64,000 nt of DNA from Lichtheimia corymbifera B2541 (Eukaryota > Mucoromycota > Mucoromycetes > Mucorales > Lichtheimiaceae). Location: positions 1 to 64,000 of the forward strand of contig JNEU01000814.1 in the NCBI GenBank assembly GCA_000697475.1, written 5' to 3'. Positions 40,633 through 53,210 of the stretch are shown piece by piece; the stretch's first letter is position 1, and the number at the start of each line of letters is the position of its first letter. The position numbers and the translations under genes were made by a program. The notes under the pieces were generated by a model. That model was not told the DNA's origin. It saw nothing but the letters and a program-made list of their open reading frames with translations, and made no database searches.

Positions 40633-42726
40633 ATGACCTCATCCGTGGACGCCGACATTGAGAAACGATTACTGCTCGACGACGACGACCACTCTGCACC
40701 TCATCACAATACGAATGACCAGCGTTGGGAATATGCAACCAATCAGTATACTCAACTGGAAGTCGACGATTCCGAAACGACTCCTCTTTCAAGACCCATA
40801 GGAACAGCAACGGATGAAACGGATATTGAGGCTACCGAAGAACCAAAGTCGTATCGGTTACCAACCGAAGGTGGTTCCATCTTTGCCAGCTTTGTATATA
40901 TCCGTACTCTTCATTGGAAACGAAGGCTTACTTTTACCATCATTCATTCTCTCTCTATGTAGCTCAACATGGCCAATAGCATCATAGGAGCCGGCATCAT
41001 TGGTCTGCCATTCTCATTCAAGGAAGCAGTAAGTGTGGAAATTGGGTAATAAAAAAAGGGGATACGGTGGGACAAGGAGGAGGAGGAGTAGTAGAGTAGT
41101 TTTGTATAGCGCGGTTGCAGGTCCTTCATCATCATACTAATCATTTAATCTGCCATATAGGGGTTCTGGATGGGTATCCTTTTACTGCTACTCCTCACAT
41201 TGGTCGTTGGTAAGTAATGGTGGTATTGTATTAAAGGTGAAAGGAGGCTTTGTATGTCTCACATGGCTTTTTAGATTGGACGGTCCGACTACTCATGTAC
41301 AATGGGAAACTAGCTGGCCGTGCTACATATCAGGATTTGCTCGCCTTTTCATTTGGACGAGGAGGGCTTATTGCTATATCCATCTTTCAATTTGCCTTTG
41401 CATTCGGAGGTACTTTATAATCACAGCCATGTGTGTGTGTGTGTGTGTGTGTGTGAGGGAGCAACAAAGCTAACAAGGTCCTTGTTTGACATGATACATA
41501 GGCATGTGTGCTTATTGCGTCATTCTTGGTACGTAGTTGGATTATGGTGGATAATCGGTTGTGCAGAATTCTTATTGAAACATTACAGGCGACACGATTC
41601 CCCATGTGATCAAATCACTTGTTCCCAGCATCGACCAGCTTCCCATTGTATGGATCTTTGCAAACCGCCGATTATGCATCACGTTTTTCACTGTATTTGT
41701 GTCTTACCCACTCTCGCTTTACCGTGACATTTCCAAACTCGCAAAAACAAGTGGATTGGCCTTGATTGCTATAGGCGTCATTATTGTCAGCGTCGTTATT
41801 GAAGGCCCTAAAATGCCGGCCGAGATCCGCGGGTCTCCTGACCAACGCTTTACGTTTGCCAATGACGAAATATTTCAGGCCATTGCCGTTATTAGCTTTG
41901 GTAGGTCGTTGCACAAGCTTGTTTCCCAGAGCAAGTGCTAATTTCCGTTTTTAGCTTTTGTCTGTCATCACAATAGCTTTTTGATATTCGGGTCTCTCAA
42001 GCAACCATCACTCAATCGATTTGCTATGGTCACCCATTGGAGTATGGTCATTGCCTTTGTCACTTGTTTTATACTCGCTGTATCAGGTTACGTCGTCTTT
42101 ACGGATAAAACTGCAGGTATGCCTCAGAGTGTACATGCACATCATCCAACAGGCTAATCTTTGTATCATACATAGGCAACATCTTGAACAATTTTCCGGC
42201 TGACAATGTACTCATCAATATTGCACGACTTGCATTTGGTCTCAACATGTTCACTACCATACCACTGGAAGCATTCGTATGCCGTGAGGTAAGAAGCTAT
42301 ATACTGACTCGCTCACCATCATGCAATACTTATGCATTCAATATATAGGTACTCGAGACATTCTTTTGGCCGAATGCAGAATTTCAATGGTCACGCCACA
42401 TTGCCCTGACAACGATTCTTGTGCTTATTTCATTGACAGTATCGCTGCTGACATGCAATTTGGGTATTGTGCTTGAACTCACCGGTGGGTTTTCTGCGAC
42501 GGCACTTGCCTATGTACTTCCACCCCTTTGTTATCTCAAGTTGGCTACGGGTTCTTTATTCCAATGGAGCAAGATTCCACATTGGGCATGTCTTGTTTTT
42601 GGCTTGTCTATTATGGTGATCAGCACATTTTACAGCTTACAAAAGGTGTTTACTCCTCAATACGACCTGCCTTTGGATGGTGGCAATAGCAGCTCAAGCG
42701 GCGGAGCAGCTACATGCGACTTATAG
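40633..42726 (+). CDS. AVT/SLC38-type amino acid transporter (probably vacuolar)
   Basis: This is a member of the amino acid/auxin permease superfamily, closest in feel to the yeast Avt5/6/7 and SLC38 branch, which export neutral amino acids from vacuoles or lysosomes. Nine exons were modelled: 40633-40893, 40963-41028, 41161-41209, 41275-41409, 41502-41528, 41589-41900, 41955-42116, 42176-42288 and 42349-42726 (500 residues). A hydrophilic acidic N terminus of about 80 residues, with a LLLDDDD stretch, precedes the signature first helix NMANSIIGAGIIGLPFSFKEAG. About ten further hydrophobic segments follow, including YPLSLYRDISKLAKTSGLAL and AFVCHHNSFLIF, which are typical of the family. The fifth exon is just 27 nt. 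Substrate and membrane are inferred from the family only. Confidence 0.9.
41432..41455. repeat. (TG)n microsatellite in a transporter intron
   Basis: About twelve TG units lie in the intron after the fourth transporter exon, close to its donor site. Length changes here would alter intron size but not the protein. Confidence 0.85.
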
Positions 42727-43062
42727 TAGCACCATGGTGTCCTTTATCTTTTTTGCGTCGTTCTCTTGTACAAATCATACATAGATTCCCTTGCACCTTT
42801 ATTTTCTCAGGCAAAGCAACCCCAATTCCATGATTGAACTCTTTTCAACCTCTTATATAAACGAAACTGATGATGCATTACGCTTTTTTTTTGAAATATG
42901 GAATTGTATTATAAATGGTTAGCTCTAATAGTAAAGGGGAGAGGGCATACAACAACGCAAGAGCAAAGAAAAAAAAGCCATATACAAAAAGGGAGAATAG
43001 GTATAGATAATAGGAAGCGGAGGGGGATGAATATGAATATTAGAAAAAGAGGTAAAGTTGTG
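42727..43062. other. Convergent intergenic spacer (transporter / GATA factor)
   Basis: About 335 bp between two convergent stops, AT-rich with an A-rich stretch. It should hold both polyadenylation regions; nothing else was recognised. Confidence 0.4.
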
Positions 43063-45926
43063 TTATGACCATTGATCTGGATGATCATGATCCATCACAT
43101 CATCTATGGGAATAGCAGACGAGGAGGAAGAGGATGTAGGTTGTGGTGGAGGTGTAGCGGTCCGTTGTTGTTGTTGCTGCTGCAAAAGAACGAGTCGTTG
43201 CAGCTGTTCAGGAGAAAATGATGCAAAGGACGATGTCGTTGTATCGTGTTGAGCCTCAGTTGCTGCAGCTGCTACCATTCCCATCCATGACAAGTTGGGT
43301 GCACTTCCACTTGCAGTAGCCGCAGCAGCAGCAGTAGCAACACCAGTGGGAACGGAAGGTGGATGTTGAGGAGGTCGTTGGTTGTTTGGCAATATACTCC
43401 TTGGATGCTGGGGTAATATCATGGCAGCAGCTGATCTATAACCATCGTTTGTATTGGATTGTTGAGGTGGTGATGATGCTGATATGGTGATTGAATTATC
43501 CTTCTTATTGTCATCATTACTCATGGAGTGGCGTCGTTGTCGTTTACCAGTCGAGACTCGTGGCTGTGCAAATACAATGGGTCGACTCGTAGTAGAGGTG
43601 GATGAGTTTGTAGAAACCATGCCTGCAGCAGCAGCAGAGGTAGGATTGGTTGTAGACGAAGTCACTGGTTGGAGAGATAGCTTGGCAGCTGCATTAGGTG
43701 CAATGCTGATCATGCCTGTTCCACTGGATCGTTTGCCAATCACACCCATACTCGAACCTTGAATACCACTGCTTGTCGATGGTGTCGTCTTGATCTTGCT
43801 GCTGCTACTGCTATTGCTGCTACTGTTATTGCCTCCTTTGTCACCATTGTTATTGTTGGCTGCCGCTGCTGCTGCTGCTGCTGCTGCATTCTTGGCTGCT
43901 GCTGATGCACCACTACGATTACGTTTCTTGATGACATCGGTTTTGAGACTGAGCGGCCGTACAACACCATGTAATTTGAGGAATAATCCACATGCATTAC
44001 ACAAAGGTTGACCTTCTGGATCACGACGCCACAATGGTGTAGTGGTTGTACTGCAATTAGCGCATTTGGTAGTGGTCCCGTCCTTTTTAGAATCATCCGA
44101 TTTCTTGCTACTGCTGCTCCCGCTCGACGATGGTTTATTGCTGATGCGAGGTGAGTGATTGTTTGTAGTATTGGGTGTCGATGCATTGTTGTTGGAGGAT
44201 GAGGAAGATGGCGGCGGTGTGGTAGTAGTAGTAGTAGTAGTAGTAGTGAAAGTAGAAGTAATAGTAGTAGTTTGGGGTGCAATGGGTTGTGGTATAGAAT
44301 GTTGGAGTGGATGAATACCTATATACACAATCCTATTTCAGTATATGGGTTATCACACACACACACACAAACGAAAATTACCAGTAGCTGATGATCCACC
44401 ATGATGACCCATAGCAGCAACCAATTGTCCTTGAGTCATATGAGCAAGTGGTAAGTTGGCACCTTGACTAGCTTGTAGCAATGATGATAACATGTTGGGT
44501 TCAATGCTAGGTGGAGATGTACCAAGAGTAGCTGCATTGGCACCAGAATAATACATGGCAAGTAATTCCTCAAAGCTCATAGCACCGGGATTGGCTCCAA
44601 CGCCTCCTATTGACGCAGGCCGATGATTTGTTGTTGTTGATGATGATGCGGATGTATTGGATGAATCATGGGGTGTAGAAGAGGAAGGAATGTACATAGA
44701 AGAGGGTGACCGCGCCTGCGTGGCCGTGGTATTGGTATTGGTGTTGATAGCACTTGTGCTATTGCGGTGGGTAGCAGAGTGAAACATGGGATTGACACCT
44801 CGCCCCTGTTGTAACGATTGAACCTGGGTTGGAAATGAATGGCTCAGGAACGAAGATGCATGATGACCACCACCAGCACTGTTGCTGCTGTTGCTAGTTG
44901 AATCCACCGAGTTACGATTAAAAGGAGAAGGCATTGAGAGTGGCGATATAGGATCCGTATCATCTTGGTCCATATCAGAGTCCTCTGCAGGCATGTCGAC
45001 GGGTATAGTGATACTACTGGTACCATTCACTGCGGGAAAGTACGGGTTGCTCATTGGGGTTGTCTCGGCAACGGATATCTATAACGCGCGCGGAGCCAAA
45101 GTTAAATCTATGGGATGATTCAAACACCACTCTCTCTCTCTCCCCCGCAGGAATATCCCCTTTCTCCCCAACCTCCTCCCCCCCGCCACCCTACATATAC
45201 ATATATATATATACTTACATGAGCAGGTTGTGGAGAAGAATAAGTGGGTGAAGATGTGGATGATGACGATGATGTAGCACGTGTTGATCCATAAACAAAT
45301 ACGCTCTTGTTACGTGGATGATTTGTGGATGATGATTGTCGATGTTGACGATGGGTATTGGTAGCAATGCCAGGACTTGCAGAACGTTGAAATGGAGGTC
45401 CTCCACTTAAGAAATCAATCATGTAAGGTGGTGCAGAAGACGATAATAATTGAGATGTATCATCTGCTGGTGGAGGTGAAGATCCTATTGCTGGCTGACT
45501 GGAATCAATCGACATGTTGTTGTTAGTTGTCGTAGCAGCAGCAGCAGGAGAATCCATATCCGTGGGTGCTGTGGTTTCACTCGAAGGTGTAGAAGGTGTA
45601 GACGACCTTGAACGATTCTTGTTGAGTGTCATGGCCATCATACGCCAAGTCAGATTCTCCATGCGAGATGCATTGGGTAGAGTGTCTTTTGCCTTCGTAT
45701 ACAATCGCCATACTTGAGTTGCCAATGGGTCGTTCTTTTCATTATCACCAGCTGCGTCATTGTCAAGTGCTGATTCGTCCTTGGCTGCTGCTGCTTTGGG
45801 CTTTCTGGGTGGGAACAAGGAGTCGGATAAAAGAGTTGCAGCGACAGAAGATGGCGTTGCTGCTGATGATAGGTCGGTTTTTTCAATGTCTTTGAGTCGT
45901 AGTGTGCGTTGCTTAGGCTGTTCCAT
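43063..45926 (-). CDS. GATA transcription factor, AreA/NIT2 type (nitrogen regulation)
   Basis: This is predicted to be the global activator of nitrogen-catabolic genes, binding GATA motifs under poor nitrogen supply. Three exons were modelled: 45219-45926, 44382-45078 and 43063-44318 (886 residues). Near the N terminus is the conserved block [20 protein letters not shown] followed by [12 protein letters not shown], the DUF1752 region of AreA-type regulators. One GATA zinc finger lies at the start of the C-terminal third: CANC, 17 residues, CNAC ([20 protein letters not shown]), followed by the basic tail [11 protein letters not shown]. The rest is low-complexity Ser, Thr, Asn, Gln and Ala runs, as usual for fungal activators. 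The transporter next door would be a plausible target, but no site-based evidence links them. Confidence 0.93.
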
Positions 45927-46100
45927 GATGATATCTCATTGCCTTTGTATAAAGGAAGAAAGGGGGAAATAAGCTTGTAAAGAAAAAAAAAAAGGAAAAT
46001 AAAGTATGCAGGAAAAGAGAGAAAGAGAGAAAGAAAAAAAGAGAGAGGGAGAGGGGATACATGTGTGTATGTGTGATGTATTCGGAGTGTGCCAAAGGAT

Positions 46101-46145
46101 ATGTGTGTGTGTGTGTGTGTGTGCGTGTGCGTGTGTGTATGTGTG
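46101..46145. repeat. (GT)n microsatellite
   Basis: A run of TG dinucleotides with occasional C interruptions, upstream of the GATA-factor gene. Confidence 0.8.
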
Positions 46146-46561
46146 CGTGGAGTAGTATGTATATACGTACACTTGCAGAATGCCTTTCACGTGCCACATG
46201 CCCTGGGGTCTCGAATGGTTTATTTGCTTGGATGAGTGAGTTCCAATGATCAAACAGCACATGTGTAGAAATTACCATGCTATATTTGAATCTACTACTA
46301 CCAGTTCCTGGTTTATGTATAAAAGCTTACTCTCACGCACATTTATGTGATCGATCCTTCATTTTGCATAAGTCAATGAATTAAGCTGAGTCAGTGCTTT
46401 GCTAAAGAGAGCGCCGACAATAGCTATATTACTCCCCCGGCTCTTTGTCACCTCCCCCCATACAACCATACCAACTCACTCCACCCATATATATTTATTG
46501 TGACAGGTGATCCATGTGCCATCTTACTTCATCCCGCTCCCCCTCCCCATATATATACGTG

Positions 46562-46632
46562 TTGCAGAAAAACAAAGTTCAGCCTCGCAGCTACTTACTC
46601 AATCTGAACTTTGCGTGGGAAACTTTCTGCAA
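46562..46632. repeat. Imperfect inverted repeat
   Basis: The left arm TTGCAGAAAAACAAAGTTCAG pairs with the right arm at 46604-46632 except for an 8-nt insertion in the right arm. The loop is about 21 nt. It could form a hairpin or be the remnant of a small inverted-repeat element; no function is evident. Confidence 0.6.
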
Positions 46633-47810
46633 TGGATCACTGATCCGTGTTCCCACTTGCAGCACCTTGATGCTTTTCATGCTTGCTGTCCCTGAAAATT
46701 CTACCTGACAACGTAAATAAGACGATGAAATATCGGAACACACTACTTCCGACGATCCCGTCCGTGATCACCCTTCACACACACACATGGTCAAGTATAT
46801 ATCTCCCGCATGAACCTTGCATCATCCCATTCATCTCAACCAATCGGTTTATTCTTCACTATCCTTATTTAAATAAGCTCGACTTTTGGCTGGTGTTATT
46901 ATCCTCCTATGACCACCACCACCACCATGTCTCATCATTCATCAAACTTCGAATATACGTACATGGACTGGGCTTGTAGTTTGTTGTTACAACAAAATGT
47001 ATACAACCCGAATCATACGTTCAATATTCAAAGTATCAGACAGCACGTTGCTTCTTCATCATTGAAGACTTGTAAAGATGCATGCATGTGAAAGGCGTGA
47101 ACGCAGTCAAACACCACATAGATTATGGATTGTACTACCTAGCTGCAATCACAAATTCACACTCGTAAGTATCCATCATCACATCATTGCTATAGCGATT
47201 CTTTGACCGTAAAAGGCTGATATGTACAACACTACAACTGGTATCAATAGCAGTTACTTCCTTTGCATAACATAAACTCAGTATCTGTATGTATGCGATT
47301 CGATTATCGACATTATTCATCTAACATGAAAGAGCTAGTCATTCATTGTGTAGAGTATGATGCATCAAGCCCTTTTACAAGCATATCTGTATATGTAGCA
47401 CCGCTATCGTATCATTTTTCTATCTAGTGAGGCTGCATTATTATCACAATACGTTTTATTGAGCTTGATCCTATGGAAATGCAATATCTAGCTTCTACTT
47501 GACCTCGTTAACAATCAACCATGTGCGAGGCTGATGGGCTGCATCTCATTGGATGATGGATTTGGGCTACACAGGCACCTACAAGAGTTAAAGCCGCGCT
47601 TGGGCGATCCTGAGTTAGAGTTAATACGCTTGCTTCTTTCCTTTTGCTACTTGAACGATCGCCGATCTAGCGTCCTTGTTCCAATTCAACCTCATTTGTA
47701 TGTACAAACATAAAAGACGGCACGACATGCTTAAATGACTAATGGGAGGGCTTTGCAGAGGGTGAAACGTTTGAGTAACACTCTTTTCCCGCTGGCCGTG
47801 CACAAGTGAA

Positions 47811-50800
47811 ATGGCAGAGCAGCAACAGCAGCAGCAGTACGCCTTCAACAATGACCCAAGACTACAATCCGGATTAACAACTGGGGTGAATGGTGGTGGA
47901 CGACCTTTACATATTATGATACCAAGACCTCCATCATCACAAGAAGTATGTTGTATAGGAGAGGAGATATGGATGTAAAAGGAAATGTTGGGTGTGGGTA
48001 TGGTGATGAGGAATCACATGAGCCACCATATTGTTAACGCATGTTTCTCGACATGATTAGCCGAACGGATACGGAATGACAGCACCCGGATATGTACAAG
48101 GCTATCCTGCTAATCCAGGGTATGGCGGAGGAGGAGGGTATCCCGGTAGTCATAGACCACCACTGCCGCCAAGGCAACCAGCAGCAACAGCAGCATCAGA
48201 AGGAGGATGGAAAATGTCACAACGACGACCACCAATGCATATGCCAATGCCTGCACCACAACAACATCCATCACGACCACTCAATCAAATGTATCCACCA
48301 TCACAACCACAACAACAATATCCACCTATGCCATCACCATCCCATTCAATGCCATATCCTCCTCCACCACAGAGACCTAATATGGCACCTTATCCATTAC
48401 ATCCACCCGTTTCACCACGCTTTCCTCAAACAATGGATCATCAACGACCACCACCTTTAGATCCTGTATCTCCATTTCATTCATATCCACCACCAGTTAC
48501 TCCTACGCACACTCATCATCATCATCATTCATCAGCATCAAACTCAATGTATCCTCCTCCTCCGACTTCTTCTGCAGACCACATGTCACCACATGATCAT
48601 TCTCAATCTGATGCCGAGTTGATATCATCACCACTCTACCCACCACCATCATCATCGACAACAATGAATACTTCTACCACAGTGCGTCCTCCTCCTCCTC
48701 CTCCTCCTCCACTACCACCAAGAATGCCAATGCCAATGCCAACACCAACACCAAGTCGGAATGGACATCGTTATCAAGCATTCCAACCGCAAGTTGCTTA
48801 TCCACCACCTGGTTACTTTCGACCTCCCTCTCAAGATTTTATCAGTCGATTCCGTTCATCTACTGTACAATCATTCCAATCATCAGCACCACAACCAGTA
48901 CCACCTACTTCGACTGTAGAACAGGCTGAGGAAGAATTAGAGGAGGCATTGAAGAGCACTTTGAGACGATATGATAGTGGCAAATATACAACATCATCAT
49001 CGGATACCAGCGATGAAGAAGATCATGAACAAGATGATGATGATACAGCAGCAACAACACCCACTCAATATAGCTCCAAAAAGTTACGAGAGAAACCTTT
49101 ACCTCCAACACCACCACCACCACCACCAGCTGCTACTGCTTCACGATCTACTCCTCCACCACCACCCCTACCAGCATTGTTGTCAAGCGTATCAAGATCC
49201 TTTGCTTTGCAAATGAAGGAAGTTGTTAGTTTGAGACAGCTTTCTTTCAGCAATGAATACCCAAACGCATTCACTGGACAGGAGGCTGTGGTAAGTAACT
49301 ACTCAAAAGTGCATCAAGGGGCCAATGGATCTCATCTTTGAGAATGTAGGATACCATGCTGGATATGTTGCAGGATCAATTCCCAAATCAAGAGCATCTA
49401 CGAGAACATTGTTTGGCAGTGCTTAATGCCCTTATGGCATGCAAGCCTTTTGGATTGCTTGAACCAGTGGATGCAACCAAGAAACTACGCAAACATATCG
49501 TATACGATTCACCTGATGAGACCTATCGATTAAGAACGGGCATGACCATCGGTGTCTTTACGCCACTTACAAAGTGCTATGTGGATGGATGTGAACCTGG
49601 GCAAGGCGGTTGTTATGCTCCAAGATGTCCCAACAAACCTGCTGTACAGGAAACTGATTTGCTGGTAAAAGAAGATGCGTGGGATGGTTGCTTTTTGTTC
49701 ATTTATGCTAACGCTTGATACACTTACTTAGTCACAAGAACGGCTTATTCGAAGCATTTCGATGCGTTCATCCATGAGTCATGAGGAAGGGGTAAGTGAC
49801 ACTGTTGTATTAAAAGGATGGGAATGGCTAAATGAGAGCCAATTACAGGCAATGACCACGGATAGCTGGGGTGCACGTATGGCACCTGATTTTTATGAAA
49901 CGATTGATGCTCGTGAACGGGATCGGCAAGAAGCAATGAATGAGATTATTCATGGAGAAGAGCAATACTTGAAGGATATGGAGCTTTTACAGAATGTAAG
50001 CGTCCAATTAAGAGGCATAGACAACAATGAGCTCACTCTTTGTGGGTGTGTGTGCCCCATTATAGTGCATTGTGACCCCTTTACAGCAGTCCAGTGTCAT
50101 TGATCCAAGTGAATGGGAGCTATTTTCACGAGATGTATTCAACAATCACCAAGAGATTTATGCTCTGAGTATGGATCTATTTGATGATCTCTATGGTGTC
50201 TACAAGGAGCATGAGAATGAGTGTCTTCCTGGCATTGGCGACATTCTTTTGGAGCATTTTCAACGTTTTCGAGACCCGTACGCCTTATACGTGCCCAATG
50301 TTCACCTTGCAGAATATATTGTTGCCGACCTTAAGCAAGCCAATACGCATTTCAAGGATTTTTTGCAGTCTCGGTTGACCGATCCACAACTTAACCGGCA
50401 TTCTTTTCGCCATTTCTTGCTACGCCCAGTGATGCGTATTGCTCGATATCCTTTGCTGTTGCAAGCCTTGATCAAAAAGACCGATGAGGATGATCCAGAG
50501 TATGAGACATTGCAAGAATGCTACAACATCATATCCGAAGTGGCCGCTTTTTGTGATCAACTTGCCGCTGGTGTGAAAACACGTGTGGAAATCCTCTTGT
50601 TGAACAGTGCACTTACATGTCGTCAAGGCGAATCCTATGATCTCAAACTGACTGATCCACAACGCAAGATTTATTATCGTGGCGATTTACGACGTGAGAA
50701 TTCAAAGTTGGATGTATTGGAAGTCCACGAAAAGTACATCCACATGATCGTATTTGACCACATTGTGCTGTTGACCAAGGCACGCAAAACAAGTGATGGT

Positions 50801-52673
50801 ACCCAATACAAGATATGGCGACGTCCCATCCCATTGCAAATGTTGCATATCCAAGGCACCGATAATGATTTCTCGCTTCCTACCCAATACTTGACGACGC
50901 TTGGTAGCACAGCACACAATATCCATACGAGTCTACGTACATCGACAGGATTACGCAGTAGCACCATCATGAATAGCACTACCATGGTGCGTAATGCACA
51001 CAGCGCATTATCCTTGGTTCTTACTCACCCCGGTCGTCACGGTGGATCTTATGCATTTACATGTGCTGATGAAGCTGAAAAATTACAGTGGCTGCATGCA
51101 TTAAAACAAGCTCGTTCTGATATGAAACTCAAAACGGATGCGTTTAACGCTATTAGCCTTGAAAGCACGTTTTTCCGTGATTATTCGGCATCCTCTACGA
51201 TGGAAGGATCTGGCAAGGTGACATCATCTGTTCCTTTTGGTAAGTCATTGAGGCGCGGCTGCGGCGGGGCACAGTAGAAGGAAAAACTCACATGGTGTTC
51301 TATGTACATAGTATCTGCTGTGGATGGTGTCAAAATGCTTGCTATCGGCACGAGCACAGGTGTCTACTTTAAGCGCTTACCTGAAGGCAGGGCACGCCCC
51401 ATTCTCTCCTTGAAGAATGTGACACAACTGGATGTGATGCAGGCTCAACAAATATTACTTGTGCTCGCTGGTAAGTAAGGTTTATAACATGTGACAAGAG
51501 CACCTCTCTCTTGGTGTTTCAGGTTTCTGACATGTTTTTTTTTTATTTCACAGACAAGGTGCTTTATGCATACCCCTTGGATGAGTTGACAAGTACCAAA
51601 AATAGCAAAGCACCCGATCGGCTCAAGCAAGAAATTACCGACCCAGTGCATTTCTTCCAAACAGGTGTTTGCAATGGGATGGAGTTATTGGTGGCTGCTA
51701 GACAAAGAACCGTATCTACCAGCTTTATTGCATTCAAACCAGAACGACATGTTGATAGTAATGGAAGTCTCACCACACCCACGTCGTCGACATCCTCCCA
51801 TCATCATCATCATCATACTCGGCTGCGGACTATCAGTCAGCGTCATTTGTTTAGACATCACGGGTCGCGTTCATCTTGGTTTTCTACTTACAAGGTACTA
51901 ATGAATGCGCATTTCCCAAAGAGGGCACCATCACTGACCACATCACTCTTTTTAGGAATTCTCGGTGGGAGCCCATGCAATTGATATTCATTTCTTGAAA
52001 TCCAAGTTTGCCATTGTGTGCGACAAGGCGTTTGAGATTATTGATCCAGAGGATCTAAGCAGCAGTCGCAGTATCCCCAATGACCACGATCCCCAATTCT
52101 ACTTTTTACAGCAACGCAAGGACAATTTACGACCACTTGCCATGTACAGAATACAAAGCAAGTTTTTGCTATGTTACAACAAGTTTGCTTTCTATGTCGA
52201 CAACCGTCGTCAGGGGCTCATCCCTCGTGATCGGAGGTAGGTCATCATCATCCTTTTTGTACGTTTTGGATCTCCAATGGCGCTGATGACATGTTGTATT
52301 AGATCGGCCCTGTTATGTGAATGGGAATGTTATCCAGAAGCTGTGGTGTATCATCATCCTTATATCATTGCATTCGATCAGCGTTTTGTCGAAGTGCGCC
52401 ATGTTGAAACGGTAATGACTTACGATATGGTTAGGAAGGAATCCTATGTTCTAAAGGCTTCTTCTTTCATAGGGAGATCTTGTTCAGATGATACCTGGAA
52501 ACGACTGTCGTCTCACATACTATAACGGTAGTGGTGCCGGTATCCATGATAGCGATGGTTTGGGAATGACGATCCAGGGATGCATTGTGCATGCAAAGAA
52601 CCACCATTATCAGGATGTGTTTTACCTTGAACCGAACAACGTTCAACAAGAACAAGGCGACAATGACCCCTAG
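47811..52673 (+). CDS. Rho guanine nucleotide exchange factor (DH-PH-CNH, ROM2-like)
   Basis: This is predicted to activate Rho1-type GTPases for wall synthesis and polarity at the cell surface. Ten exons were modelled: 47811-47945, 48061-49290, 49350-49664, 49732-49995, 50087-51239, 51312-51470, 51554-51894, 51956-52236, 52303-52411 and 52473-52673 (1395 residues). The first about 430 residues are Pro/Gln/His-rich with poly-Pro runs that could bind SH3 or profilin. A conserved helical block (VDTMLDMLQDQFPNQEHLRE, then a Cys-rich loop) follows, then the DH domain (ARERDRQEAMNEIIHGEEQY, HFLLRPVMRIARYPLLLQAL), a PH domain ending in EAEKLQWLHALKQARSDM, and a citron-homology propeller from VSAVDGVKMLAIGTSTGVYF to the C terminus. 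This order matches fungal Rom1/Rom2. The Rom-type DEP domain is not clearly visible. Confidence 0.95.
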
Positions 52674-53210
52674 TAATATCAACAACAATCACAGCATATA
52701 CATTTCAATTGTACAGTCTAGCATTTATTCATACATTTCCTTTTAATTTTACATGGGCTATCTCTCAACAACGTAATAGATATTGTGGTACTATATGCAT
52801 ACTCCTTTTTTTCACTGCTCGACGACATGCACGTGCAGCTGACATTGATGTTTACCGTGTGTCTAATGGTAGCAATATGCAATGCAATAGCAATCGATGA
52901 TAATGTGGGTGATGGTAGCACGTATAAAGTGGGGTAACCAAAAAAGAAAAAAAGGTAGTAATTTGCATGCAGATGAGTGTACCGCATTGGGCGGTGGTAC
53001 CGAAGACAGGTACGATGTTGTTGCATGATCGCACGAAATGCAATCTGTAACACTTTGGAAAACAATAACGGTTTACTCCTTATATTCTCTCGCTTTTACA
53101 TTTATCACTGTTTTCTCCTCTTTATTTCTTGACCTTTCTTCTTCCTCCTCCTCTCCTTTCCTTCACGTCTCTTTTTCTGTCAAACACCACATTACGACCC
53201 GAACTCGGCA
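52674..53210. other. Intergenic spacer between RhoGEF and RhoGAP genes
   Basis: About 540 bp between two genes on the same strand. The final part is pyrimidine-rich (CTTCTTCCTCCTCC type), as in a fungal promoter and leader. No gene was recognised. Confidence 0.4.

Larger units (their letters stand above)
45927..47810. promoter_or_regulatory. Divergent control region (GATA factor / RhoGEF)
   Basis: About 1.9 kb without a convincing gene, separating two divergent starts. Notable contents are a purine-rich run at about 45975-46055, a (GT)n stretch at about 46101-46145 and an imperfect hairpin at 46562-46632. The length fits a large promoter of the autoregulated GATA-factor type, but this is inference. 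No RNA gene was recognised. Confidence 0.4.

Noticed and set aside
43790..44011. Leu/Ala-rich plus-strand frame
   Set aside because: It is the antisense reading of poly-Ser/Ala/Asn codon runs in the GATA factor.
45913..46278. Minus-strand frames with His-Thr repeats and Phe/Leu runs
   Set aside because: They are translations of GT and purine microsatellites upstream of the GATA factor, not protein-like.
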